Positions 1 through 12,232 of a stretch of DNA of 64,000 bases are shown here, one piece after another. The first letter of the stretch is position 1, and each line of letters opens with the position of its first letter. The position numbers were made by a program, and so were the translations under genes. The notes under the pieces were generated by a model that made no database searches, was not told where the DNA came from, and saw only the letters and a program-made list of their open reading frames with translations. The DNA comes from Penicillium oxalicum (taxonomy: Eukaryota > Ascomycota > Eurotiomycetes > Eurotiales > Aspergillaceae), in the NCBI RefSeq assembly GCF_001723175.1, contig NC_064651.1, forward strand, positions 1,364,001 to 1,428,000, written 5' to 3'.

Positions 1-356
1 ACATGTGTTTGCATGTGAGCCATGACGAGCGGCTCTTGGATGCTGAAAGTGGGTTAGTTCCGAATTTTACCGTGCCTAGGACTTGCGATATCGGCAGCAA
101 CTCATGCGCCTTCAACAAACAAGTACGTGAAGAGTTGAGAGGGTCATGGTGGAGGTTTGAACATTATTTCAGTCCCGAGTGGACGATGAGATACACGAGA
201 ATTGCGCACGCAGAGTCCACACGCAGTGGAGGTATTATTATGCGAGCCACCAGATCCATACTGCCCCGCGAGGACTGATGTGCAGTCTGTAGCGTACGAG
301 GATATACCCGTTTCCAGATTGCCGCATCAATCACATGTCACTAAATTGGTGCTTCC
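1..356. other. Left-edge intergenic sequence
   Basis: No convincing gene. A short open frame on the + strand (from position 3, 91 codons) has no recognisable domain and overlaps other open frames. This is probably the downstream flank of the alpha/beta hydrolase that ends at 357. Confidence 0.5.
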
Positions 357-1448
357 TCATGACTGGAGCCACTCTCGGAGAGCGAGTCTCGCACGAGTCT
401 CCACCCCAGATTCTCGCCAAAAATGACCAGCGCCCTGGATTTCGCAGCCTCGAAACTGACTCTGGGGGATGCAGTTCATGTCTTCAGCCCAACGTCGGAG
501 CTTTCGAGCAGATGTAAAAGCGTCTTGATCTCCAAATAATGCCAGCGTTCGGAACCCGCTTAGCTGATCGATTGGCCGACCGGCGGGTCGTCCTTCTGTG
601 GAGGTTCGACCCCCCAGAGTCACCGAGAGGGCCGAGAAAGCAGTCAGCAGCTGACTGACGGGCGGCAGCAATGGTGACACAAGGAGATACGAGATCTGCG
701 TCGCTGCGTGAGGTAATGGTTGGTCAAACACATCACGGTGATCAGTCGGCGATTCCTGGGCCGAGCGGAGATGCCGGAGACATTCGTCAGCGATTGTCCT
801 CGCAGCATCACCAATCTCATTAATTGCAGTCCATGGAGTTTCGCTTCGTCGCGCACCACTGAATAGATCTAGCATGACATCAAGTGTCGGAACATGTGAG
901 GCGATGAGGGATCCGAATGAGTATCCACCAATGATCAAATGAATAGCTCCGCCTAGACGAGTCGTCGGTTCGACGGACAGTGCTGTGTGCAGATGATGGA
1001 GATATCGCAGCATAAACCCATAGACGGCAACATAATCTCCTAATTCAGGCTTGCCGGTCCAGCTGGTGCGCCCTCCTGAGCCGCCTGCACCCCTTCAGAT
1101 CCTGTCAGTGGGCTGGATGCACCGAGGGAAACGACTCATGACAGAATGGATAAAGAAACAATCGTTCAGTTAGTGATGGGTACGCTGTAGAACCTACCGG
1201 AAATTGAATGTTGTCACTACATACCCGGCTTGTAGCAGCTCCGAGCTTAGGAAGTCCACTACTGCATCGTCATAGGAGCCACCTAAAGGGGCATAGGGAT
1301 GTGCAATAATCGCGCCTCGAATTCCAAGGGTTGAGTGCTGTCCGAGATCTTTGCTTCTGAGCGAGGACGGCAATCGAAGGCGGCATTCTAACTGACAGTG
1401 ATCATGGACCGATGGGAGGTTGAACGCTAACGTCGTTGGAAAGTCCAT
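357..1448 (-). CDS. Alpha/beta hydrolase (COG2945-like)
   Basis: Predicted serine hydrolase of the alpha/beta fold; the substrate cannot be told from sequence. Two exons, 1448..1198 and 1092..357, flank a 105-nt intron (donor GTAGGT, acceptor GAAG) and encode 328 aa. The N-terminal half carries HPYAPLGGSYDD, followed by FNFRGAGGSGGRTSW across the splice junction; this layout resembles COG2945-type hydrolases. The nucleophile elbow is GYSFGS. The acid is probably Asp in LFGDQDAF and the base His in QGAGHFW near the C-terminus. The frame continues cleanly across the junction and restores the oxyanion-region motif, which supports the intron. There is no signal peptide, so the protein is probably cytosolic. 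The start at 1448 is the first Met of the frame. Confidence 0.85.
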
Positions 1449-1967
1449 CGCTGAAGACGCTGTGCAGAGTAGGTCAGTGGGAGTAGGAGGCAGTCTGGGA
1501 TGTAAGATTGGCGGGAGGTGGAGTGGAGCAATATTCCAATCAGGAAGTTGTCAACTTCCTAGGCATACTTTAACTGCTGCCATCAAACATGTGTGTTAGG
1601 TCAGTAGATCATGTATGTTAGCTACTCATCCGGTCAAACCATGCTCCTCTTGAATTTCTGGATCAAGAACGATTTCCAATACTTCTATTTGTGTGATAAT
1701 TTCGAGATTTTCGATCCTATCTAACCTCCAATGCACATAGCACCGCGCTGGCTTTGGGATGCCTATCGATCTTCCGTCCGCTGTTGCACGCGGAAACTCC
1801 TTCCCAGGCAAGGATTCTACTCGAATGAACATTGACCTTAAGGACCGAATGGGAACATTTGTATGAATTGCGACTACTGTCTCTAAGCATGGGAATAGAC
1901 CTGAAGCATCGCCAGTAACGTGTGATGAGAATGGATCTATCCGTGTGGAGACGATAAGGTGATGAGA
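1449..1967. other. Intergenic, 0.5 kb
   Basis: This lies between the 5' end of the hydrolase and the 3' end of the coiled-coil gene, both on the minus strand. Only short unsupported open frames are present, so it is presumably promoter plus 3' UTR. Confidence 0.5.
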
Positions 1968-3338
1968 CTATAGCCACGCAGGATCTGGTTCGTCATCATC
2001 AGATCGCGGGACAGTGTCAGTATTCTGAGTCGCATCATCTTGCAGAAGATCTGCCGGGGGCTCTGAGTCGCGATCACCACCCTCCTCGTCATGAGACAAG
2101 TTCTCTGCAGGCGGCGGAGATTCAGCTGAATCTTGATCCTCGGATGAGTTACCATTTGAAGGAGGTGCATCATTGCGTGAAGGTATTCCAAAGGCCGGCA
2201 GCAGCATTCTTTTGGCTTCATGAAGCGCCGCAAGTTCGGCAGAAAGGCAGCAAACCAGCAATTTCCACTCCCGCTGGTTGGCAAGCTCCAGGAAGGCATC
2301 AAGTCGCGAAATTGTCCTGTCCAATTCTCTAGAGACTTTGACAGCGATTTCCCTAAGAGGTAACGGTGTTGGGTCAACTTCTGAAAACGTCAGTGACGAT
2401 TGAAGCTCCATGTGGCGGCACATTTGAGTTCGAAGAAGACTTTCAAACTCTGAGATATCGGCAATGGCTCGGTTCCAGACATCGCCTCCTTCTTCGAGAG
2501 CAGCGATTTCTGCATCAACTTCCCGACGTCTTTGGTGCAAGTGCTCTTGCTCAAGCTTCCATTGCTCTTGCGCTAGCTCGAGTGTTCGTCGGTCTGGTTT
2601 TAGGGAGTAGAACGAAGACTCGTTTGTCTGCCCACTCATTTGCTGGACGGGCGGGTTACGGAGATAATTATCTACGTCAGACTGAAGAAGAGATAAGGCC
2701 TCCGTATACGAAGATCGTTTCGCATCGACAGAATTTTCAATGCGGGAGATCTTGCTGATGATATTGCGATGACGTGCTTTCATTTCGCACAGTCTGGTTT
2801 CAAGTTCACCAATCTCAGCATCAAGGGCGCTAGCTTCTTTTCGAAGTTTGCCTGCTTCCTGGCTTTCCCGGTCAGTGAATATAGATGACAAAGCCTCCTC
2901 CAGACCTTCTCTCCTCAACTTGAAGTCGCGAATCTCGTCAAGTGCGCCGGCTCGCTGGTCTTCTTGAGACAGCAAGACAGAGCTTTCGGTCTGGCGCAGC
3001 TTGAGAAGATCGTGCATCGACCGTGCTATTCCTCGCCTTGCCGCTCGAAGACCGATAGGTGTTGGTGTTGATCGCTGGCCAGGTGCTTTGGACAGCGACC
3101 CGGCTCTCAAAGCTGAAACCGGCGCACGTGTGGTGCTGCAATCGAGTGTGTCCTCTAGCGAGGGCTGACCAAGACCTACTGCCAAGCCCTCACTCTGAGC
3201 ATCGATCAATTCCTGAAGAATCTTCTGGATTAAATCGGCCTGCCGCTGGATTTGCGACAACGGATCACGAATGGAGGCTGAAGAGGCCGCTGGTAGGGCC
3301 GAGAGCCGATTGCCTCGTAGCGGCAGGATTATCGACAT
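1968..3338 (-). CDS. Coiled-coil protein, possibly Atg28-like
   Basis: Single-exon gene of 456 aa. The first 60 residues contain a conserved-looking segment (DPLSQIQRQADLIQKILQEL, then IDAQSEGLAVGLG). A long charged Glu/Lys/Arg/Gln-rich stretch with heptad character follows (about 110-340) and is probably coiled coil. The tail is acidic and Ser/Pro-rich with no domain, ending EPDPAWL. The N-terminal segment reminds me of fungal proteins annotated as autophagy-related Atg28, which act in autophagy or pexophagy, but that is recollection of a weakly conserved family. No catalytic motif is visible. The gene is divergent from rpn2 across a 510-bp shared promoter. Confidence 0.6.
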   Translation of the reverse strand: MSIILPLRGNRLSALPAASSASIRDPLSQIQRQADLIQKILQELIDAQSEGLAVGLGQPSLEDTLDCSTTRAPVSALRAGSLSKAPGQRSTPTPIGLRAARRGIARSMHDLLKLRQTESSVLLSQEDQRAGALDEIRDFKLRREGLEEALSSIFTDRESQEAGKLRKEASALDAEIGELETRLCEMKARHRNIISKISRIENSVDAKRSSYTEALSLLQSDVDNYLRNPPVQQMSGQTNESSFYSLKPDRRTLELAQEQWKLEQEHLHQRRREVDAEIAALEEGGDVWNRAIADISEFESLLRTQMCRHMELQSSLTFSEVDPTPLPLREIAVKVSRELDRTISRLDAFLELANQREWKLLVCCLSAELAALHEAKRMLLPAFGIPSRNDAPPSNGNSSEDQDSAESPPPAENLSHDEEGGDRDSEPPADLLQDDATQNTDTVPRSDDDEPDPAWL

Positions 3339-3848
3339 ATTGTGAAGTAAGAGTATGGGAAGGATAAATTCATGAGATTGAGGAATAGCCTTGCTGCCCC
3401 AGAAGTAATTGGGGGGAGAAGTGGGCGCCGTTTAAATACCATTACTGTCTTCGAACGACAGGACAGCCGGATGCCGCGAGGCACTGGCAGCTGACGCTCT
3501 CAAACCACATGGGCGTCATGATGTCACGTGATGATACAGTCAGCTCAATTGACGTTGACTCGCGCCTGCAAAGCTTCGGCTGTCTGCTCTCAGCTTCCAC
3601 CAACCAAACCCATCGTGACTTCTCTTCCGCTTCCTCAAGTGCTTCATCGCTATCTTTAACAGATCACTCTCGGTCCATCTCCTATCCGAGACCTAACATC
3701 TGGTCTTCTGATACTGTTGCTGGGAGCTAATCCCCTGCTTCCCCGAGCTTCTCCCGGTCAACAGTGCTTCTTCACCCATCTCACGGCACGGTCGTTCCGA
3801 GCGGAATCCATCTCACTTCTCAACGACATAAGTTACAATATTTGAAAG
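3339..3848. promoter_or_regulatory. Divergent promoter, coiled-coil gene / rpn2
   Basis: A 510-bp head-to-head intergenic region. It contains the 8-bp palindrome TCACGTGA at 3524-3531, an E-box-type bHLH site, and pyrimidine-rich sequence before the rpn2 start. I see no yeast Rpn4-type GGTGGCAAA element. Confidence 0.55.
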
Positions 3849-6800
3849 ATGGTCGGAGTTGCTTCCGCCGCCGGCTTGGTCGGTTTCCTTTCGGAGCCCG
3901 ATCCGGAGCTCAAGGTCTTCGCGTTGAAGTCACTAGATTCGCAAATCGACCTCCTCTGGACAGAAGTTGTCAATGCAGTTCCGGAGATGTAAGTTACATA
4001 CCCTTCTATATGCAGCCAACTCTTTCATGGCTTATTCCCGTGGCTTCATCGCTGGGATCTGGCCACCGCAAAACACCATGACAAGACTGACGTTCCCCAT
4101 CTAGCGAGGCACTCTACGAAGATGAATCATTCCCCGAACGCGAACTTGCAGCTCTGGTTGCCTCCAAGGTGTACTATCATTTGCAGGAATACAATGAGAG
4201 TATGGTTTTGGCACTCGGTGCAGGCAAGCTGTTCAAGCTAGACAGTGGTGGCGAGTATGAAGAGACAATTATTGGTGAGCTGTCAACCGCGCGGAGTTCA
4301 CCGCACTCATTTGCTAATCGTCTCTATCAATGCAGCTAAATGTGTTGACACATTTATCGCTCTTTCCGCCGCTCAGCGACGTAGCCGGGGCGATCAATCT
4401 GTCAATCTCAACAACTCCTTCCCGGCCTCTGGCGACGGCGCGACAAGTACATCTGCGAGCTTGACCTCCCCGATCACACCATTCTCCAAGTCTGCTTTGC
4501 CGTCCAAGTCATTGCTTTCCCGCGAAGAGAGCATAGGCGCTGATGCTGCTCGCCCCAGCGGAGACAACTCGAGCGTTCAACAGGATGAGACATCGCTGGT
4601 CTTGAAGCGTGGTGTACAAGGGCAACTGCAGGCTGTCATCGAGCGACTTTTTGAGGAGTGCTTCCGCCAAAAGCGGTATCGCCAAGTTATCGGCATCGCT
4701 ATTGAGGCCAAGAGCTTGGAGGTGCTCCGCATGGCTATCCTCCGCGCCAGCCAAGATGAGAAAAAGCAGCAGCAAGGCGAGTATCGCAGAAGTGAGGAGC
4801 TCATGGAATACGTCCTGGACATCTGTATGGGCATTGTTCAGGAGCGGGCCTTTCGAAGCGAGGTTTGTCTACTTTTATTTCCCGCTGGCCAATTAATGTC
4901 TGACGGTTTTTGAATAGATTCTCAAGCTCATCCTCGATTTGCTCAACGAAATCCCTGCCCCCGACTACTTCTCGATCGCCAAGTGCGTTGTCTACCTCAA
5001 CGAACATTCGATGGCCACAAGCATTCTCCGCCAGCTTGTCGAGAAGGGTGACTCTCGCTCCCTCGCAGTAGCTTATCAGATCTCCTTTGACCTTTACGAC
5101 AATAGTACTCAGGAGTTCTTGCAAAAGGTTCGCCAGGAGATTGACGAACTGCTTCCTGAAGTTCAGGCTGAGACTGCGAACGATGAAAACGCTGAACCAA
5201 AGGAGTCCGACCGACTGCTCGATGACCAATCGAACTCTTCCCGGCCATCAAATGAGCACTCTAAACTTTCCGACGAATCAACACTTGCCTTCAAGAACAT
5301 TCTCAAAATCCTTGATGGCTTGAAGACCATAGAGCTTAACCTCGAATTCCTCTATAAAAACAACCAGACAGACATGGCGATATTGGATAAGGTGCGCGAC
5401 AGCCTGGAAGCTCGCAATTCTATCTTCCATACCGCAGTTACAATTTCGAACGCCTTCATGCATGCTGGCACGACCCGAGACAAATTTTTCCGTGACAACT
5501 TGGAGTGGCTTGGAAAGGCTGTCAACTGGTCCAAGTTCACCGCCACGGCTGCCTTAGGTGTCATTCATCGCGGAAATTTGAACCAAGGACAAACCCTTCT
5601 GGAGCCATACCTTCCCAGAGACCAGATTGCTGGAGTCGGGGGCGGTTCCAATTCTGTCTATAGCCAGGGAGGTTCATTGTATGCTTATGGGTTGATATAC
5701 GCCAATCACGGCGGCATGGCTGTTGACATTATTCGAGACTACTTCAAAAAGGCAACGGAAGAGGTTGTGCAGCATGGTGGTGCGCTGGGTCTTGGTGTTG
5801 CAGGTATGGCCACGGGCGATGAGGGCATCTACGAGGACCTGAGGAACGTCCTGTACACCGATTCTGCTCTCAATGGTGAGGCTGTGGGTCTCGCCATGGG
5901 TCTCGTCATGCTGGGCACTGGCAATATGAAAGCACTTGAGGATATGATTCAGTATGCACACGACACTCAACATGAGAAGATCGTCCGTGGCCTCGCGATG
6001 GGCATGGCTCTTATCATGTATGGTCGACAGGAAGCTGCCGACGAGCTCATCAATGGGCTCTTGGGTGACCCTGACCCAACCCTTCGTTACGGTGGTATCA
6101 TGACCATTGCGCTCGCCTATTGTGGCAGTGGTAGCAACAAAGCTGTTCGAAAACTTCTTCATGTTGCTGTCAGCGACGTCAATGATGATGTTCGCCGTGT
6201 CGCCGTGCTGAGCTTGGGTTTCATTCTCTTCCGGAAGCATCAGAGCGTTCCGCGCATGGTGGAGCTGCTCTCCGAGTCCTACAATCCTCATGTCCGTTAC
6301 GGTGCCGCTATGGCTTTGGGTATTTCTTGCGCCGGAACTGGGCTGGACGAAGCAATTGACCTCCTCGAGCCAATGCTTAAAGACTCAACGGACTTCGTCC
6401 GCCAGGGTGCTTTGATTGCTTTGTCCATGGTTCTCGTTCAACAAAACGAGGCCATGAATCCCCGTGTCACAAGCCTTCGAAAAGCCATGTTGAAGATGAT
6501 TGGCGATCGTCACGAAGATGCCATGGCCAAGTTTGGCTGCGCTGTAGCCTTGGGTATCATCGATGCTGGCGGCCGCAACTGCACGATCAGCTTGCAAACT
6601 CAAACTGGCAACCTCAACATGCCGGGCATCGTCGGTGCCGCTGTCTTTGTGCAGTACTGGTACTGGTTCCCCCTCTCTCACTTTTTGTCCCTCAGCTTCA
6701 CCCCTACTGCGGTGATTGGTGTGGACCAGAAGCTGGAAGCCCCAAAGTTCAAGTTCCACAGCAACACCCGACCCAGTCTCTTCGATTACCCCCCTGAGCA

Positions 6801-7564
6801 ACAAGTGAAGGCCGAAGAAGCTCCCGAGAAGGTCAAGACTGCGGTGCTTTCTACTACTGCACAGGCTAAGCGCCGCGCACAGCGGCGAGAGAAGCAGGCT
6901 CGCCGAGAGAGCATGGACATTGATCAAACGCCAACGACACCCAAGCTTTCAGATCAATTACCCGAGAAGATGGATGTTGAGGAGGGAGCTGCTGCCGTTG
7001 ACGGAGAAGAGGCCGCCAAGGATGGCGAGAAGACCGTTGTCGACAATCAAAGAAAGAAGGCAGAACGGGAAAAGGTCGGGTACGAGCTTGACAACATGTC
7101 TCGAGTTCTTCCGCCTCAGCTCAAATACCTGACTTTCCCTGATCCTCGCTATGAGCCTGTCAAGAGGGTATGTTTCTTCTTCCATTCTCTCTCTCGGTCA
7201 TGAAGGACTTTTATCTAACATTTCCAATTCACTTTAGCCTACTGGCGGTGTGGTCGTCGTCCTCGATAACCAGCCCGAGGAGCCTCGAGAGACAATTGAG
7301 CTTGAGGCGAGCCGCAAGAAGCCTCAGGCCCCCGCCTCTGCGGGTGAAACCCTTCAAGACCGACTTCAGGCTGCGATAGGCGCGGCCGCCTTGCAGACAC
7401 CTTCCCGTGCTGCTGCTCGCGCTGCCTTGTCCGACTACGCTTCTGCAAGTGGTGCAGCGGCCGCCGCCGGTGTTCTGACCGCTGTAGATGAAGACGAGGA
7501 GGGCGCCGAAGATGCGCCCGTTCCAGACGAGTTCACGTACGAAACAGATGCCGAAGACGAGTAA
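3849..7564 (+). CDS. rpn2: 26S proteasome regulatory subunit Rpn2
   Basis: Large non-ATPase scaffold subunit of the 19S regulatory particle base (PSMD1 family), which holds Rpn13 and contacts the ATPase ring. Five exons: 3849..3988, 4105..4274, 4336..4862, 4918..7167 and 7238..7564, giving 1137 aa, close to the usual length. The N-terminus reads GFLSEPDPELKVFALKSLD. The centre (about 525-840) holds repeated proteasome/cyclosome motifs such as GEAVGLAMGLVMLGTG, VRGLAMGMALIMYG, VRYGAAMALGISCAGTG and MAKFGCAVALGIIDAGG. A charged Lys/Glu-rich insert and a conserved FPDPRYEPVKR block precede an acidic tail ending TDAEDE. All junctions are GT-AG and keep frame. Expression is probably constitutive. 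Confidence 0.97.
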
Positions 7565-8291
7565 TGGACCTGGGTTTCCCATGTCCTTTGACGCAGGGTC
7601 AATGTATTAGTAGACTTACTGGATTTCATGTCTCTGGAGGTTACATTTAGGCCTGTGTGTATGAAGCAAATTCTTTTCATTATCCGGACATTCCTTTTTA
7701 CGAGCAGTAGATCCCAGTCCGGTACTTTCATATCGAGAACAACCTGAATCGTTGCTCGTATTAGTAAGTAATTGCGAAGCTCGTACATTGCACAGTCCCC
7801 CAATAGGTTGGGCCAGCTGCTGTCTGCATTCAAAGTTGTCTTCCTCACCACTACCCGTCTCCGTCAGGACCCTCCAAACGAATGGAAAATATTGTGTGAA
7901 TGTGACATTGTTGACCAGCTGGCAGCTCGTACCGCCAGACTTGTTGCCTCAAACCAGATCCTTACGCAATGGAAAAGGAAATCAAGCGACGACAGAAACA
8001 TTTTGTTGCAAAAAGAATGGAAGTCATTATCTAGATCACGTCAAACTAGAACATCCATGATCGAGGTACCCGCGTGTAGGTGAAGTGAAACATATTAATG
8101 GAATACGGTGGGATGCCTCGGAAAGAGTGCTGCTGATGCTATTCCAATGAACGCCCATATCCAATCTACTACCCAGAGTTTCACCAAGTACCTCCTCCTC
8201 GTCTTTCGCGAGCATCTCGGCGGTAAATAGAGCCTGGTTGCGTGTCCCGTACTCGCTTCATGGTGGACCCTCAAGTCCGTTCCATGAACGG
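7565..8291. other. Intergenic / rpn2 3' flank
   Basis: This is the 3' UTR region of rpn2 and sequence downstream of the minus-strand ORF at 8292. On the minus strand about 8095-8240 a frame with an Asp/Glu-rich stretch (KDEEEV) could be a further exon of the 8292-8939 ORF. No good donor was found to prove it. Confidence 0.35.
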
Positions 8292-8939
8292 TCAAATTTG
8301 ATTAAAACTGTCGCCTCCGCCTGCCACAAAATAATGGTAGAAAAGACCAGTAGAGTATTCCAGCCGGGCCTCAATGCAACGCAGGAGCTCAGTAACATCC
8401 CCTCTGCTTTCCTCTTCTGTAGCTCCTCCCCCCATTTCATTGAGTTGCGTTATGCAATCGAGCAGCTGGAAGAATTGTGCCACGTTGACCTGGTAGAAAG
8501 AGCGCGGTTGATCGGCAAAGATTCGCAGGGTAATCTGAGGCGCATGCTCTCTGAAAAACATGTTGAATGTACCTATGTCAGAAGTCAAGCTGTTCCAGCC
8601 ATTTAGAACAACCATCATTCTGCGATTTGTGTTCTCAAGCTGAGAGGTGTGGTCTGAAAAGAACTGAGCAGTATCGCTGTCCTCGAATAAGTGAAGTGAG
8701 GATGGCCCCGAGATGATGTGAAATTCGCAGACACCCGTGATACGCCCGTAAGCCTGCTCATAGCATGACTTTGTGTATTCAAGACTGGCCCATATTGTCT
8801 GGTCACTCTCTGATCTTTCCAAATTCGAGTTGCGTTGACGATACGGGTTTCGAGCGATGAAAATGACAGGGTCGTAGGCAACCGACAACCCATATGAGGG
8901 GCACATCGTGTATTTGGGTATTTGGGTATATGACCTCAC
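8292..8939 (-). CDS. Hypothetical protein, unidentified
   Basis: A 215-aa uninterrupted frame that I do not recognise. It is rich in aromatic and acidic residues (for example VAYDPVIFIARNPYRQ, ITGVCEFHIISGPSSLHLF and RRMMVVLNGWNSL) and shows alternating hydrophobic blocks like a soluble globular protein. There is no signal peptide, membrane segment or metal motif. The true start is uncertain: an overlapping frame with Met near 9003 (MSHASRSEPAELPLP) could be a 5' exon. A 3' exon could lie at 8095-8240. It may be a lineage-specific gene or a decaying fragment. Confidence 0.4.
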   Translation of the reverse strand: MRSYTQIPKYTMCPSYGLSVAYDPVIFIARNPYRQRNSNLERSESDQTIWASLEYTKSCYEQAYGRITGVCEFHIISGPSSLHLFEDSDTAQFFSDHTSQLENTNRRMMVVLNGWNSLTSDIGTFNMFFREHAPQITLRIFADQPRSFYQVNVAQFFQLLDCITQLNEMGGGATEEESRGDVTELLRCIEARLEYSTGLFYHYFVAGGGDSFNQI

Positions 8940-10043
8940 TAGCCTGATGAGAAGATGGTAAGGGTAACTCTGCTGGTTCTGATCGAGATGCGTGGCTCAT
9001 CAACAGATTTCACCATGTGTTTGTGACCAGGAGCACAGGGGGGTTTCTTGCTCTGAGCGGTAGTGACTTGCTTAAAAATGGATCTGAGCGGTGGTGAAGA
9101 TTACAAGCGTGACATTTTTTATTAGGGGCGATGACATCGGATATGCTACTACTGAGACAAAACTTCCTCTGCATGACAACAGTACAAGCCAACTAATGAA
9201 TGTTGTCAAAGTTTTCAGAAACTAGTAGAGTATGACTTTTCCTCATGCTTCACGAGAGAGGGCGACGTGGGGTTGTGGGGCTCGGCCCGAGCCTTGTAAA
9301 AGTGCGGGATCCTGCGTCGGAGCCGCATCTCATCAGTTGGATATCGCGTAATAGGATATATATACTCTCAATAACCTGATAGATGCTTTTTTGAGTGGAG
9401 CCTGTAACAAACATTAAGTGGTCTGGTAATGATGGCTGAGATTGGAATGACTGCAGATCTATGGGCTTCTCATGCTATCCAGGCAAGCATGGCATGCTCT
9501 AGCTGGAATATGTATGTGCCGTCGCCAGTTGATGCTGGTACCTACCTTCCTATCCAGACTGATAACAAATATTCCAGAATTGGAGCCTAGTAGGTAAATT
9601 AATGTGCTACCTGAATGATCGGATGATTTGCTATCTCTATAGATAGTGTGTCTGGACGCCAGTGTTTTCCCAGTTACCGCCTGAAATGCACTAGCGGGCA
9701 AACAATTCTCTTCAGGTATAGATTGGTACTCTACCTTTCTCACCTTCTGAGCTCCTCTTGTTTTCCATCCTCAGTTCTTCAGCTATAATCTTCATGCTTC
9801 TCCCCTCTCCTACAATTCCTAGCTACCGCTGCCATATCACTCATAATTTTACTACTCTTCCTGCCGTCCATCCTACTATCCATCCCATCTCTTCTCTTAC
9901 TTCATCCTTGCCTACTCTTTCTCCACCTCAACAAATTCTCATTTCACGTGCCTCCAGCCCCCATCATAGCTCCTTCCACTTCTTGACTTTTCACCTCCAT
10001 TCATTTCTTGTTCCTTTCATTCTCGGCTCTTTGCCAGGTTCAT

Positions 10044-10062
10044 TCGACCCCTCAGGGGTCGA
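10044..10062. repeat. 19-nt perfect palindrome
   Basis: TCGACCCCTCAGGGGTCGA reads as 9-nt arms around a single central base. It can form a GC-rich hairpin in RNA or a dyad for a dimeric DNA-binding protein. It sits at the left end of the first copy of the 180-bp-offset repeat. Confidence 0.7.
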
Positions 10063-10301
10063 CCTGTGGAATTTTCGTTCGGCTTTGTGGACTAAGAGAT
10101 GACGCTAAATGGAGGAGAGCCCAACGAGGAGGACCCTGAGAGTTTCTTTGGATTGGCCCGTCGTTGACACGCTACAGATTGAACACTACAGCATTTCATT
10201 CGACGCTCCTGTATCACGGCCGATATGGCCTAGAGGAGCTGAGCTGTGGGGAATATGCTCGTCTTTGTGGACAGAGAAATAGCGCTGAATGGAGGAGAGC
10301 C
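10061..10301 (+). repeat. Imperfect direct repeat, 180-bp offset
   Basis: Positions 10061-10121 and 10241-10301 align without gaps at 46 of 61 bases. Both end with the identical ATGGAGGAGAGCC and share CTTTGTGGAC. In one frame both copies encode a similar peptide (LCG.R..A.WRRA), but neither lies in a long supported gene. It may be a remnant of an internally repeated gene or of a mobile sequence. Confidence 0.6.
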
Positions 10302-12232
10302 TGGCAAGCTCCGACTATCCGAGAAGCCTGGTACGCTTCCTGGATGGGTTTAGCGTGGACCAGCCACAATGCGAGTACTGCAGGGTTATTTGGACCTGGA
10401 AGAGGGCTAATCTTCACATACCTTACCCGTGTTATTGTCAGCTATGGTATGCCTCATCGTCCATATCTTGCTAGTGTTTTGCTCTTCTCATCTTCCGGCC
10501 TTTATATTGATACCGCTCTCATGGCATCTCCCTCGTTATCCATCTTTTTCGCGTGGCGTTACCTCACACCGTTATACACCCTTATGACAGCTTGTTTGCA
10601 CCTCACTGTCTCTTGTCCACCTTTGTCTTTCAAGCTTTCCTTTTTGTTCATCGAGCCCTCTTCACTTCAATCTTTGACCCTCTCACCCTTTCTTTTATCG
10701 CTAGGTCATCCCGGTTCATGTGCCTTCACATTGTCGCCACCAATTCCATCTTCGATCGGCCTTCATCTTTCGGCCGCGTCAAATCCATGATTATGTCAAA
10801 GTCTTCATCATCACCACTTTTTGGCCCTCTAATCTCTTGTGGTCCTGACTTCTTGACGTCTCTGGCTCCCGATTATATTCAAACCTTGATCTGTCTCTAT
10901 GAACAGCTTTTCACCAGTCTCAAGAGACCCCCTATCTCAACATTTACAATGCCTTGAACCTTTCTCTTGGCTTGGCCGCTTTTGCATCTACCAGCTTCTC
11001 TTGCGTTCTAGCGATTTTGATCTCACGATTGCCTTGATCTCTGAACCTAGTCGAAGTATTATGATTCTTTGACGTCCGCCAATGCTCTCTACATCCAAAG
11101 CTCGTTTGGTGATCGAGAGATGGGATCATTACTTCGGCCCGTCAGACGCGTCAAAAGACCTTTGAGCCTATTGACATTTTATCTTATCTCCTCTCTGAAT
11201 TGACCTTCTGGTTTGGTCTCAGAATGAGAACCTGACTTCTTTTCAAGTAAGTTTGTCCCTGTCAAAGATTGATTACAATGCATATTGAATGTACGGCTGG
11301 AAGGCTGTAGACGATCTCCAGTCGGTGAATACAAACTAAAAGGCTTTGTCCTCCCGCATTGCCTGGAATTGACCATCGTACCGGCCCCGTGCATAGAATT
11401 CATCACATACGAAACCTGGTGCTAGCCAGTGTGCCCTTTATTGAGCAACGAGCAAGGGAGCTCTTTACAGGACATACTCTGTCAATATCAGTTTATTTAT
11501 AGGTGGCAACCCGGGGGCTTCAAAGCGGCCACGGTGGTCAGAGGCCGGTGAAAAACGGACTCCAGCATGTATTATTTGCAGCGCTAGGCACCATGCACAG
11601 TCAGAACACCGAAATCATTGATGGGGTCCTTTCAGAAGCGGCCCACTAAAATAATCACCTTGATGAACTGGGCCACTCGTATTTCCGATCAGGTCCTTTT
11701 CCCTTGTAGCGATCAATGCAACGGCTCCTGATACCCATTTTCACATGCTCACATGGATGTTGCGGTGGTCGCCCGGAGCTTAGCTAAGCGAATCGCCTCG
11801 GCATGTTGACCTGCTGATGACGCAAATGCAGCCAATGAGAAACTGGCAGAACGGCGATGACCATCTTGATCAGCGACTGGAACGACCGAGGGAAGCAGCT
11901 GATGGTCTCCAGATCGTGTCGAAATGCAGGGGGTCATCATGCTCCGAGGCTTTCCCACCAGTAGGTTTCATTGAGCTTTTTGTGATCGTGGGGAAGCCGG
12001 GGCAGACGAAGAGGGACGGTGTACCGGTGCTGCCACATGAGGACCTGCCCGTGGTTCCCGTGCTTTACTGTAGGGAGATATTTATATGGTGGATGCGCCC
12101 CATCTTACCCCAGAGTTGACTTTGTTTCTGTTTTCCTACGATCGTTGCCGACGCACATCCTACATGCGTGAAATCCTCTCTAACAAATCCCACCTCTCTC
12201 TCCCCACGTATTCCGGTAGACCCTCCACGACA

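Larger units (their letters stand above)
8940..12232. other. Gene-poor region, 3.3 kb
   Basis: No gene can be supported. From about 9740 to 11250 the + strand is markedly pyrimidine-rich, and open frames there are low-complexity (Ser/Leu/Pro). It contains a 19-nt palindrome (10044-10062) and a 61-nt imperfect direct repeat offset by 180 bp, listed separately. The last few hundred bases are the promoter and leader of the cytochrome b5-dehydrogenase gene. Confidence 0.5.

Noticed and set aside
10164..10957. Leucine/serine-rich frames that look like membrane proteins
   Set aside because: The composition follows from the pyrimidine-rich strand (CTT/TCT/CTC codons). There is no permease motif and several overlapping frames look alike.
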